This document shows positions 17,462 to 26,602 of a stretch of DNA of 51,345 nucleotides, in pieces. The DNA lies in assembly GCA_930990555.1 (NCBI GenBank), contig CAKNPW010000013.1, positions 1-51,345 of the forward strand, given 5' to 3'. The notes below the pieces were generated by a model, which saw nothing but the letters and a program-made list of their open reading frames with translations, searched no databases and was not told the DNA's origin. Within the stretch, counting starts at the first letter, position 1. Each line of letters begins with the position of its first letter. The translations under genes and the position numbers were made by a program. The stretch is from an uncultured Clostridium sp. Its GTDB lineage: Bacteria > Bacillota > Clostridia > TANB77 > CAG-508.

Positions 17462-18396
17462 ACTTGTAACTTTTTTATTATTCTTATTTCTTCATATAAT
17501 TTGTCTACAATTTCTTTTCTTGTTAAAAATGCTGTTTGATATTCGTGATAAATCTTATGAATATTTTCAAAATTTTCGCCTTCCTGAAATAGCATTTCCA
17601 TTCCTTCTTTATAATAATTCTTCTTTTTTTCAGAATGAGCTTTATCCATCTTTTCTTCATATTCTATGATTTGTTCGATTCTTTTAATTTGTTCTTTTAA
17701 ATAATCAACATATCCAGTAACACAACTAATTTCGTAATAAGTATCATCAATAACAACTTTAAATAAAGCTTTTACTACCTTTTTATTAAGTTTCCCAAGT
17801 CTTACTCCTTGTGCAGCATTATCTAGAGCTGCCATTTTTATATTTGGTTCTGTATCTTTTATTAAATCTTTTAAAGTATCAGATATATGAATATGGGTTT
17901 TATATTGTCGTTTAGTTACTAATGCATCATAGTCATCTGCAACTTTTATAATTTGATCTTCGTATGGAATTAAATTTCCAACTAATCCTTCAGGATAGCC
18001 CATACCATCCAATGTTTCATGATGATATTTCGGACCTAGTGCATAAGGTCTTAATTTAATATCATCCATACACATTTTATAACCTATAAGAGTATGTGTT
18101 TTCATAATAGTAAATTCTTCATCTGTTAGCTTATCAGGTTTATTTAGTATTTTGGCAGGAATAAACATTTTACCAATATCATGTAGATATGCACAAATAG
18201 TACAATATGCAGTAAAGTTCTTATCGCAACGTAAATATTCGCATAATCTACAGGTAATACTTGCAACATTTTCACTATGAATTCTTGTAAAAGGGTCCAA
18301 ACTATCTAACATAGTTAACTGATATCTCATAGTGACATCTAAATTATATGATTTTAAAGTTGTTTTATCATAAAAATCAAATTTTGGGTCAAACAT
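17458..18396 (-). CDS. HD-GYP domain phosphodiesterase-like protein 1
   Basis: A 312-residue cytoplasmic protein of the HD-GYP family, which typically hydrolyses cyclic di-GMP. Metal ligands and the signature are in place: H40, the LHDIGK dyad at 72-73, H101, HHETLDGMGYPEGL at 125-138, and VADDYDALVTKRQYK around 152-166. No receiver, PAS or membrane sensor domain is attached; the rest (about 215-312) is a long helical, Lys/Glu-rich region. It lies 79 bases downstream of its close paralog and is probably co-transcribed. AGGAG precedes the ATG. Cyclic di-GMP as substrate is a family inference. Confidence 0.85.
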   Translation of the reverse strand: MFDPKFDFYDKTTLKSYNLDVTMRYQLTMLDSLDPFTRIHSENVASITCRLCEYLRCDKNFTAYCTICAYLHDIGKMFIPAKILNKPDKLTDEEFTIMKTHTLIGYKMCMDDIKLRPYALGPKYHHETLDGMGYPEGLVGNLIPYEDQIIKVADDYDALVTKRQYKTHIHISDTLKDLIKDTEPNIKMAALDNAAQGVRLGKLNKKVVKALFKVVIDDTYYEISCVTGYVDYLKEQIKRIEQIIEYEEKMDKAHSEKKKNYYKEGMEMLFQEGENFENIHKIYHEYQTAFLTRKEIVDKLYEEIRIIKKLQV

Positions 18397-18475
18397 TTAA
18401 TACTCCTCTTTTGTAAACTTATTTGCTTTTTCGCATATGACACACAGATACCAAATTAAAAATTTGGACTGTGGT

Positions 18476-19366
18476 TTAGATTTTTAATTTTCGAATTTCC
18501 TTTAATTCTGCATTTAATTTATCTATTTGAGTTTCTTTGTCTACTAAGGCTTTTTTATATTCATCAAGGATACCTTCAAAGTTTTCTACGGTTTCTCCTT
18601 TATCAAATAACATTTTCATTCCCTCTAAATAATAATTTTTTTGTTTATCAGAGTTAGAAGCAGTCATTTTGTCATAATATTTTTTAATCTGATTTAATCG
18701 TTTTATATTTTCTTTTAAATAATCTAAGTAATTAAAAGCACATGAAATTTCATAAATCGTGTCATCTATTACAACCTTTTTTAATGCTTTTGTAGCTGGT
18801 ACATTATTTTTTCCGTTATGTGCATTTTCAATTAATATTTTTAAGGTATCAATAATTCCAACGTGTGATTTATATTGTCTTTTACTAACTATTGCATCAA
18901 ATTCATCAGCAACTCTAATGATTTGAGCTTCTATTGGAATAGCATCACCTTTTAAGCCTTCTGGATATCCAGTTCCATTTAGTGCTTCGTGGTGACTTTT
19001 TGGACCTGCTGAATATGGTCTTAAATTAACATCATTCATACACATTTTGTAACCTATGGTTGTATGAGTTTTCATAATTTCATATTCCTCATCTGTAAGC
19101 CTTGAAGGCTTTTGTAGAATAGATGGGGGAATAAACATTTTACCAATATCATGTAAATATGCACAGGTAGTACAATATATCGTAAAATCTTTATTTAAAT
19201 GTAAATAGTCACATATTCTACAGGTTATATTTGCAACACTTTCAGAATGTTTTCTTGTAAAATTATCTAATGAGTCTAACATTTTTAATTGGTACCTAGC
19301 TGTTGAATCCAAGTCATAAGATTTTAAAACGGTTTTATCATAAAAGTCAAATTTTTCTTTAATCAT
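18476..19366 (-). CDS. HD-GYP domain phosphodiesterase-like protein 2
   Basis: A 296-residue paralog of the gene at 17458, alike along its whole length (same FDFYDKT start, LHDIGKMFIP, KTHTTIGYKMCM, and helical C-terminal region). The signature here reads HHEALNGTGYPEGL, with Asn where the neighbour has Asp; both forms occur in the family. It is first in the two-gene unit, with AAAGGAG before the ATG. The pair looks like a local gene duplication. No GGDEF cyclase is in the window. Confidence 0.85.
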   Translation of the reverse strand: MIKEKFDFYDKTVLKSYDLDSTARYQLKMLDSLDNFTRKHSESVANITCRICDYLHLNKDFTIYCTTCAYLHDIGKMFIPPSILQKPSRLTDEEYEIMKTHTTIGYKMCMNDVNLRPYSAGPKSHHEALNGTGYPEGLKGDAIPIEAQIIRVADEFDAIVSKRQYKSHVGIIDTLKILIENAHNGKNNVPATKALKKVVIDDTIYEISCAFNYLDYLKENIKRLNQIKKYYDKMTASNSDKQKNYYLEGMKMLFDKGETVENFEGILDEYKKALVDKETQIDKLNAELKEIRKLKI

Positions 19367-19467
19367 TTTAAACTCCTTTGTAAATAGTATAACTTTTTGC
19401 TATGTAAATAATTCAAATTTTTTTCAAAAGTATAATATCATTAAATGAAATAAAGTTCAATATATTG

Positions 19468-19496
19468 TTGATTTATATCGATTTTTAATATATTAT
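19468..19496 (+). promoter_or_regulatory. Promoter of smc
   Basis: TTGATT (19468-19473), 17-bp spacer, TATTAT (19491-19496), about 33 bases before the smc ATG. Confidence 0.65.
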
Positions 19497-19529
19497 AAAG
19501 AAGTACAAAAAGATAAAAAGGTGATTATA

Positions 19530-22500
19530 ATGTATTTAAAAAGATTAGAGTTACAAGGATTTAAATCCTTTGCAGATAAAACAGTTTTAGAATTTATGCC
19601 AGGAATTACAACAGTTATAGGACCAAATGGTTCTGGTAAAAGTAATATATCTGATGCAATTCGTTGGGTATTAGGTGAACAAAGTATAAAATCATTAAGA
19701 GGTGCTAAATCAGAAGACATAATTTTTGCAGGAACACAAAATAGAAAATCTTTAGGGTTTGCAGAAGCATCTTTAGTTTTTAATAATGATGATGGTAAAT
19801 TGCCAATAGAATATGCAGAAGTGACTATTACAAGAAGAATATATAGAACAGGTGAGACGGGATATTTTATAAACAAAACTCCTTGTAGATTAAAAGATAT
19901 TCTAGAATTATTTATGGATACAGGTATTGGTAAAGATGGATATTCAATTATAGGTCAAGGGAAAATAGATGAAATATTAAGTAATAAATCAGAAGATAGA
20001 AGACATATTTTTGAAGAAGCAGCAGGAATTGTAAAATATCGTAGCAGAAAAGAAGATTCAGAAAAGAAACTAGAAAGAGCAAAATTAAATTTATTAAGAA
20101 TTAATGATATTTTAACAGAAGTAGAAAATAATATGGAACCTTTAAAAATTCAATCAGAAAAAGCTAAAAAGTTCTTAAGTTTAAGAGAAGAATTAAAGGG
20201 GATAGAAGTAGGATTATTCTTATATAATATCGATTTATATAAAGAAAGATTAGAAAAAATAACTGCTGATGAAGATATTATGAATTCAACTTATGCAAAT
20301 GAACAAAAAAGCCAAGAAGAAAAGAACGAGAAAAAGAATAACTTAAAATTAGAGATAAATAATTTAATAGAAGAAATAGAATCCATGCAAAATATTGGTT
20401 TCGAAAGTTCTAATCAAATAGAAAAAATAAATTCTAATATAAATGTATCAGAAGAAAGAATTAATAATATACAAGAGAATAATAAAAGATATGCAACAGA
20501 AATTGCAGAGATAAATGATAAAATTGTAGAGTTAGAGGAAGAAAAGAAACAAAAAATAGCTAAAAAAGAGAACCTATTTAATAATAAAGAAAAATTCGAA
20601 AAAGAATTAAAAGAAAAGGAAGAAGAATTAAACAAATTAACTGCAAAATTATCTGATAAGCAATTAGAAATAGAAAAGAAAAAGAAAATAATAGAAGAAA
20701 ATACAGATAAAAAATACGAAGTACAAAATGATATAAACACACAAGATGTAACTACAGATTCTGTAGAAAAAAATATAAAAGCTAAAACAGAAGAATTAGA
20801 ACTTACAATTTCTGAATTAGATCAATCAAGATTAAAAAAGAGTGAGATTGAGCAAAACTTTATAGAAATAGAATCTAAAAGAAATAAATTAAAAAATGAT
20901 TTAAGCGAGATAGAGAATAAAAAAATAGAGGCTGACAATAAAATAAAAAGTTTTGAAACAGAAATTAATACTCTAGGTCAAGAAATAAGAATAAAAGAAT
21001 CTAGACTAAAATTTCTAGAAGAAACAGAAAAAGAAAAAGAAGGTTTTACAAAAGGTGTTAAAGCTTTACTTAAATCAGCAGATATGAATCCAGAACTTAA
21101 AAAAGGATTACATGATGTTGTAGCAAACCTATTAAATGTAAAAAAAGAATATGAAGTAGCAATAGAAATGTCTTTAGGAGCAAGTCTTCAAAATGTAGTT
21201 ACAGAAACAGAACAAGAAGCTAAAAGATTAATAGAATATTTAAGAAAAAATAATTTAGGAAGAGTAACTTTTTTACCTATTTCAGCTGTTAAGGGTAAAA
21301 AATTAGACAGGGCCAATTTAAATCTTAATGGTGTAATTGGTATTGCTTCTGACTTAGTACAATATGATAAAAAATATGATGGAATATTTAACAATTTGTT
21401 AGGAAGAACAGTTATTGTAGATGATATGGAGGCTGGAATTGCTGTTGCTAAAAAGAATAATTATGCCTTTAGGGTTGTAACATTAAAGGGAGATATAATT
21501 AATTCTTCTGGTGCAATGACAGGTGGTTCGGTACAAGCTAAAACTGTAAATATTTTAGGAAGAAGTAGAGAAATAGAAGCTTTAAAAGAAGAATTAGACA
21601 AATTAAATTCGAAATTAAAAAATAAAGAAAAAGAGAAAGAAGAATATTTAGATAGTATAGAAGAATTATTAGAGACAATAGAACACTTAGAAAATAATTT
21701 ACAAGAAATAGATATAGAATATGCAACACAAAAACAAAAAGTGGAATTAATTTCTGAAAATGTAGATAAATTAACAATTAGAATGGAGAAAACAAAAAAA
21801 GAAATAGAAAATCTAAATAATCAGAAAAAAGATATTGCAGAAAATAAAGAAAAATTAATAGAAGATTTAGCAAATCTAGAAAAAGAAATACAAACTTTAA
21901 ATTTAGAAGTAGAGGAATTTGTTAAATTAAATAAAGATGATCAAACATATATAGATAATTTAAATATGGATATAACGAATTTAAAAATATCTGTATCATC
22001 TTTTGAAGAAAGCGAAATGTCAATAGATGAAATGACAGAAAGAATTAATACTGATATCGAAAATAATAAAAATAGTATTAAAGCCAAAAACGAACAAATA
22101 GAGCAAAATAAAAAAGAAGAAGAAAGCTTAAGAGCACAAATAGAAGAATTTAAAGCAAAAATTATCGAGATAAAAGAAAATGTTAAAAATAGTGGTTCAA
22201 AAATAGAAGAATTAAAGAAAAATAAAAATGAAAAGAACACTGAATTAGAAAGAATAGAAAAAGAAATAGAAGAACAATTTGGAAGATTGCAAGATTTAAA
22301 AGAGCAATTAGTAAAAATTGATTTAAAGAAAAACAAGACATCTCAAGACCTAGAAGATGTAATTAATAGAATGTGGGAAGAGTATGAATTAACACCAAAT
22401 AATGCAGAAGGATTTGTAAAAACAACAGATCCTGCTAAAACACAAAAAGAAGTTAATTATTTAAGAAATCAAATAAGAGATTTAGGAAGTATAAATATTG

Positions 22501-23075
22501 ATTCTATTAAAGAATATCAAACATTAAAAGAAAGATATGACTTTATGTGTGAGCAAAGGCTAGACCTAGAGAACTCTATGGCAAAGCTTAGAAATGTTAT
22601 CTCAGAAATGATAACTATTATGAAAGCTCAATTTAAAGAGAAATTTAAACTTATTAATAAAAACTTTGATGAGGTATTTAAAGAATTATTCGGTGGTGGA
22701 AAGGCAGAACTAATCTTAGAAAATGAGGATGATGTTTTAAACTGCGGAATAGATATTAGGGTACAACCACCAGGAAAAAAACTTCAAAATATGACTTTAT
22801 TATCTGGAGGGGAAAAGGCATTTACAGCTATTGCAATATTATTTGCAATATTAAAAATAAACCCTGCACCATTCTGTGTATTAGATGAAATTGAAGCTGC
22901 ACTAGATGATGTTAATGTTAACAGATATGCAGAATACTTAAAGAAATTTTCAAAAGATACACAATTCTTAGTAATTACACATAGAAAGGGTACTATGGAA
23001 GCAGCAGATACAGTATATGGAATAACAATGGAAGAAAACGGAATTAGTAAACTACTTTCTATGAAATTAAAATAG
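19530..23075 (+). CDS. smc: Chromosome segregation ATPase SMC
   Basis: The condensin core that organises and segregates the chromosome with ScpA and ScpB. At 1181 aa it has the full length. It starts MYLKRLELQGFKSFADKT with Walker A GPNGSGKSN (about residue 31), followed by long coiled coils. The hinge lies at about 504-666 and includes GAMTGGSVQ. The return coil ends in the signature LLSGGEKAF (about 1091) and Walker B FCVLDEIEAALDD. ATG 19530 matches other SMCs; the open frame starts at a GTG 9 nt earlier that overlaps the AAAGGTG ribosome site. The stop TAG (23073-23075) is the TAG of REP copy 6. Confidence 0.96.
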   Translation: MYLKRLELQGFKSFADKTVLEFMPGITTVIGPNGSGKSNISDAIRWVLGEQSIKSLRGAKSEDIIFAGTQNRKSLGFAEASLVFNNDDGKLPIEYAEVTITRRIYRTGETGYFINKTPCRLKDILELFMDTGIGKDGYSIIGQGKIDEILSNKSEDRRHIFEEAAGIVKYRSRKEDSEKKLERAKLNLLRINDILTEVENNMEPLKIQSEKAKKFLSLREELKGIEVGLFLYNIDLYKERLEKITADEDIMNSTYANEQKSQEEKNEKKNNLKLEINNLIEEIESMQNIGFESSNQIEKINSNINVSEERINNIQENNKRYATEIAEINDKIVELEEEKKQKIAKKENLFNNKEKFEKELKEKEEELNKLTAKLSDKQLEIEKKKKIIEENTDKKYEVQNDINTQDVTTDSVEKNIKAKTEELELTISELDQSRLKKSEIEQNFIEIESKRNKLKNDLSEIENKKIEADNKIKSFETEINTLGQEIRIKESRLKFLEETEKEKEGFTKGVKALLKSADMNPELKKGLHDVVANLLNVKKEYEVAIEMSLGASLQNVVTETEQEAKRLIEYLRKNNLGRVTFLPISAVKGKKLDRANLNLNGVIGIASDLVQYDKKYDGIFNNLLGRTVIVDDMEAGIAVAKKNNYAFRVVTLKGDIINSSGAMTGGSVQAKTVNILGRSREIEALKEELDKLNSKLKNKEKEKEEYLDSIEELLETIEHLENNLQEIDIEYATQKQKVELISENVDKLTIRMEKTKKEIENLNNQKKDIAENKEKLIEDLANLEKEIQTLNLEVEEFVKLNKDDQTYIDNLNMDITNLKISVSSFEESEMSIDEMTERINTDIENNKNSIKAKNEQIEQNKKEEESLRAQIEEFKAKIIEIKENVKNSGSKIEELKKNKNEKNTELERIEKEIEEQFGRLQDLKEQLVKIDLKKNKTSQDLEDVINRMWEEYELTPNNAEGFVKTTDPAKTQKEVNYLRNQIRDLGSINIDSIKEYQTLKERYDFMCEQRLDLENSMAKLRNVISEMITIMKAQFKEKFKLINKNFDEVFKELFGGGKAELILENEDDVLNCGIDIRVQPPGKKLQNMTLLSGGEKAFTAIAILFAILKINPAPFCVLDEIEAALDDVNVNRYAEYLKKFSKDTQFLVITHRKGTMEAADTVYGITMEENGISKLLSMKLK

Positions 23076-23123
23076 GGATATAGGACGTTCCTAGGGATTT
23101 GGGGACGTTCCTTTTTTCCCTAT
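23072..23123 (+). repeat. REP-like palindromic repeat, copy 6 (composite)
   Basis: Two cores lie in tandem (GGACGTTCCT, then GGGGACGTTCC) between ATAGGGAT and CCCTAT. Its first TAG ends smc. Confidence 0.85.
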
Positions 23124-23136
23124 TGCATGAACAATA

Positions 23137-23165
23137 TAGCCAACTAGATTTTATCTAGTTGGCTA
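23137..23165. repeat. 13-bp hairpin between smc and ytaF
   Basis: TAGCCAACTAGAT (23137-23149) pairs perfectly with ATCTAGTTGGCTA (23153-23165), loop TTT. On the plus strand an A-tract, not a T-tract, follows, so it is not a textbook terminator for either convergent gene, although it may still stop transcription. Confidence 0.6.
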
Positions 23166-23216
23166 AAAAAATCCCTATTGTAAATAGTAATATTTAGGAA
23201 TGTCCTTATGTCCCGA
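23166..23216 (-). repeat. Degenerate REP-like copy at the ytaF end
   Basis: AATCCCTATT followed by TTTAGGAATGTCC and TCCCGAT resembles a worn copy in inverse orientation to copy 6. The last codons and TAA stop of ytaF lie in it. Confidence 0.5.
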
Positions 23217-23832
23217 TTCCTCTTAAAATCCCAAAAACTATTAATAAAATCCCAGATATTATATTCCATTTTTTTAAGGATGTATTGTACAATACAATTC
23301 TCTTACCAAGAATAATTCCTGCATTAAGAAAAATAAATTGAAAAAGAGGGACTAATATAGGAAACAGTAAACTATATATTCCAAATGATGAACTTGTAAT
23401 ACCAACACAAATAGAATCTAAAGAAAGTGCAAATGCTAGATATAAAGCTTCGTTTTTTTCAATTACTTTTGAGTTGTTTAAATCAGAGGAGATTGGATTT
23501 CGAATAATTTGTATTGTTATACCTAAGGATTTTAGAAATATCTTATGACTTTTATATTCTTTTTTTTCATCAGTATTCATTGCTTCATATATAATTAAAA
23601 ATCCCATGAAGACTAGAAGAATTACACTAATAATTTTTATTATATTAGCAGGAAGGATAGAAATTAGGAAGTATCCAAACGCAACAGAAATACCTACAAA
23701 AAGCAAAGAAACAAAAAATAAAATAAATTTTGCAGAAGTAGATAGTGATGTTTTCCTAAGCCCATATGTAATTCCAATTCCAAATGAATCAATACTAACA
23801 GATAAAGCAAGCAAGATAATAGTAATTAGCAT
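23206..23832 (-). CDS. ytaF: YtaF-like sporulation membrane protein (MntP-related)
   Basis: A 208-residue integral membrane protein with about six helices. The start LITIILLALSVSIDSFGIGITYGLRK and the internal repeat LAFALSLDSICVGIT are the paired motifs of the MntP/YtaF family (conserved Asp in SxDSxxxGI). YtaF is associated with sporulation in Firmicutes; related MntP exports manganese, so ion transport is possible. The second of two adjacent ATGs (23830-23832) is slightly favoured because GAGGTG is 5 nt away. The C-terminal residues GIGT come from REP-derived sequence. Confidence 0.8.
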   Translation of the reverse strand: MLITIILLALSVSIDSFGIGITYGLRKTSLSTSAKFILFFVSLLFVGISVAFGYFLISILPANIIKIISVILLVFMGFLIIYEAMNTDEKKEYKSHKIFLKSLGITIQIIRNPISSDLNNSKVIEKNEALYLAFALSLDSICVGITSSSFGIYSLLFPILVPLFQFIFLNAGIILGKRIVLYNTSLKKWNIISGILLIVFGILRGIGT

Positions 23833-23940
23833 CATATCACCTCTATATATAATATGTAAACTAAAAAAATAAGTGAAATTTAGTAATAAAAAAATAGTAT
23901 AAGCATATAAATTAATAAACTATACAAAGGAGAGATTTAT

Positions 23941-26553
23941 ATGTGGCATACTAAAAATATTAAAGAAATAGAAAAAGAACTTAGGACAAATATTAAAACA
24001 GGATTAGGGGATAAAGATGTACAAATAAGGCAAGATGAGTTTGGAAAGAACAAAATAGAAGAGGGAAAAAAGGAAAGCCTGCTTATCAAATTTTTAAATC
24101 AGTTTAAAGATTTTATGATAATAATTTTAATTATTGCAGCAATTATATCTGCTGTTGTAAGTTATATAGAAGGGACAGGCGATTATTTTGATTCTATAAT
24201 AATTATTGCAATAGTTGTGTTTAATGGAATAATGGGATTAATTCAAGAAGCAAAAGCAGAAAAATCTATAGAGGCATTAAAGAAAATGTCTGCACCTGTA
24301 GCGAAAGTTAGAAGAAATGGAAAGGTACTTACTATAAATGGCGAAGATATAGTACCAGGTGATATTGTTATTTTAGAAACAGGTTGTTATGTTCCAGCAG
24401 ATATTAGCTTATTAAATACATATAATTTAAAAGTAGAAGAGTCTAGTTTAACAGGAGAAACAGAGGCAGTAGAAAAAGATGAAAATGCAGTATTTAATGA
24501 CCAAAAAATTTCTCTAGGAGACATGAAAAATATGGCTTTTGCAGGTACAGCGGTAGTAAATGGACATGCAGAAGGAATAGTAACTAATATAGGAATGAAT
24601 ACAGAAGTTGGTAAAATTGCGAGTATGATAATAACAAATGAATCTCCAACAACACCTATTCAAAAAAAATTAGAAGAAGTTGGAAAAGTATTGGGAATAG
24701 CATGTATTGCAATTTGTGCATTAATATTTGTGATAGGTGTAATAAAGAAAATATCTGCTGTAGAGATGTTTATGACTTCAGTTGGCTTAGCTGTTGCAGC
24801 AATTCCAGAAGGTTTACCTGCAATTGTAACAATTATTCTTTCTATTGCAGTTACAAAAATGGCAAAGAGAAATGCAATAATAAGAAAACTACCTGCAGTT
24901 GAAACATTAGGAAGTAGCAAAGTAATTTGTTCAGACAAAACAGGAACACTTACAGAAAATAATATGAAGGTAGTAGAGATTATAGGAGATAAAAATAAAA
25001 TCTTAGAATATGGAGCATTATGCTGTAACTGTGAAATAAATGAGGGAGTAGTAGAAGGGGAGCCTACAGAGGTTGCAATAGTAAAAGAAGCAGTTAAAGA
25101 AAAACAAAATAAAGTATTACCACGAATTTGCGAGATTCCATTTGACTCTAATAGAAAATTAATGACAACAGTTAACGAATTAGAAAATGGAAAGTATAGA
25201 ATTATAACAAAGGGAGCTCCAGAAATATTATTAGGTATTTGCGACTATTACGAAGAAAACAATACTGTACATGATATGAATAGTACGTTTTTAAGTAAGA
25301 TAAAAAATAAAAATGAAAAAATGGCAGAAAAGGCGTTAAGGGTATTAGGAGTTGCATATTTAGATGTAGATATAATGCCAAAAGAAATATCAGCCGATTT
25401 CTTAGAAAAAGGACTAATTTTTGTAGGTTTAATTGGAATGATTGATCCACCAAGAAAAGGCGTAAAAGAAGCAGTTTTAGCTTGTAGAAGAGCAGGTATA
25501 AAAACTGTAATGATTACAGGAGATCATATTACGACTGCCAAAGCCATTGCAAAAGATCTAGAGATATTAAAAGGACGAGAATTAGCAATAACTGGGCAAG
25601 AGTTAGATAAAATTTCAGATAGTAAATTAGAAAAAGATATAATGAATTATTCTGTATTCGCAAGGGTTACACCTGAACACAAAGTAAGAATTGTTAAAGC
25701 TTTTCAAAAAACCGGAGCAGTTGTTGCAATGACAGGTGATGGAGTAAATGATGCACCTGCACTAAAAAAATCTGATATAGGAATTGCAATGGGACGTAAA
25801 GGAACTGATGTAGCTAAAAACGCAGCAGACATGATTTTAAATGATGATAATTTTGTTACAATAGTAGATGCAGTAAAGCAAGGAAGAAATATTTTTGATA
25901 ATATTAAAAAAGCTATACATTTCCTAATTGCAACAAATATTGGAGAGATAGTTACAATATTTGTGGGTCTATTACTGGGAGTAAAATCTCCATTGCTTGC
26001 AATACAATTATTATGGGTAAATTTAGTTACAGATTCTTTACCTGCTATAGCATTAGGATTAGAACCACCAGAAAAAAATATAATGAATAGGCCACCAAGA
26101 GATGCTAAAAAGAGTATATTTGCAGATGGGCTAATGGGAAAAATAGTAGTAGAAGGTTTTATGATTGGAATGTTTACAATTTTAGCATTTTTCATAGGAA
26201 ATAAATATTATGGAATAGAAGTAGCAAGAACAATGGCTTTTATAAGTTTAGGAATGTTAGAATTAATACACTGCTTTAATGTTAAGAGTGAAGAGTCAAT
26301 ATTTAAAGTTGGGTTATTTGAAAATAAATATTTATTGGGAGCATTTGTGTTAGGAACAGTATTACAAGTAGGTATAATATTCGTACCAAGCTTAGCAGAA
26401 ATATTTAAGTTAACACAGCTAAATACTACACAATGGTTAATAACTATAGCAATTTCTATAGCCCCAATAATTATAGTAGAGATTCAAAAGAAATTTAATG
26501 AATTAAAATTTGGAAAAGTTGTATATGATTATAAAACACGTCAAGAAGTATAG
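23941..26553 (+). CDS. Calcium-type P-type ATPase (P2A)
   Basis: A membrane pump of 870 aa, likely exporting Ca2+ from the cytoplasm. In order: N-terminal cation-ATPase domain with HTKNIKEIEKEL; two helices; the actuator loop SSLTGETEAV; M4 with the ion-binding AAIPEGLPAIV; the phosphorylation site SDKTGTLTEN; the nucleotide-binding domain with KGAPEILL; hinge TGDGVNDAPAL; M5-M10 with NIGEIVTIF and LLWVNLVTDSLPAIALG. The Asn/Asp residues in M6 (NLVTD) fit the calcium class. ATG follows AAAGGAGAG. Single-gene unit with a terminator behind it. Confidence 0.92.
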   Translation: MWHTKNIKEIEKELRTNIKTGLGDKDVQIRQDEFGKNKIEEGKKESLLIKFLNQFKDFMIIILIIAAIISAVVSYIEGTGDYFDSIIIIAIVVFNGIMGLIQEAKAEKSIEALKKMSAPVAKVRRNGKVLTINGEDIVPGDIVILETGCYVPADISLLNTYNLKVEESSLTGETEAVEKDENAVFNDQKISLGDMKNMAFAGTAVVNGHAEGIVTNIGMNTEVGKIASMIITNESPTTPIQKKLEEVGKVLGIACIAICALIFVIGVIKKISAVEMFMTSVGLAVAAIPEGLPAIVTIILSIAVTKMAKRNAIIRKLPAVETLGSSKVICSDKTGTLTENNMKVVEIIGDKNKILEYGALCCNCEINEGVVEGEPTEVAIVKEAVKEKQNKVLPRICEIPFDSNRKLMTTVNELENGKYRIITKGAPEILLGICDYYEENNTVHDMNSTFLSKIKNKNEKMAEKALRVLGVAYLDVDIMPKEISADFLEKGLIFVGLIGMIDPPRKGVKEAVLACRRAGIKTVMITGDHITTAKAIAKDLEILKGRELAITGQELDKISDSKLEKDIMNYSVFARVTPEHKVRIVKAFQKTGAVVAMTGDGVNDAPALKKSDIGIAMGRKGTDVAKNAADMILNDDNFVTIVDAVKQGRNIFDNIKKAIHFLIATNIGEIVTIFVGLLLGVKSPLLAIQLLWVNLVTDSLPAIALGLEPPEKNIMNRPPRDAKKSIFADGLMGKIVVEGFMIGMFTILAFFIGNKYYGIEVARTMAFISLGMLELIHCFNVKSEESIFKVGLFENKYLLGAFVLGTVLQVGIIFVPSLAEIFKLTQLNTTQWLITIAISIAPIIIVEIQKKFNELKFGKVVYDYKTRQEV

Positions 26554-26567
26554 GCATTATAGTAACA

Positions 26568-26600
26568 AAAAACATCTCATTATTGAAATGAGATGTTTTT
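26568..26600. terminator. Bidirectional intrinsic terminator
   Basis: AAAAACATCTCAT (26568-26580) pairs with ATGAGATGTTTTT (26588-26600). It lies between the convergent P-ATPase and PASTA transpeptidase genes, with A- and T-tracts for both directions. Confidence 0.9.
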
Positions 26601-26602
26601 AA

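Noticed and set aside
23137..23165. Hairpin as the smc terminator
   Set aside because: An A-tract rather than a T-tract follows it on the plus strand, and no T-tract follows on the minus strand.
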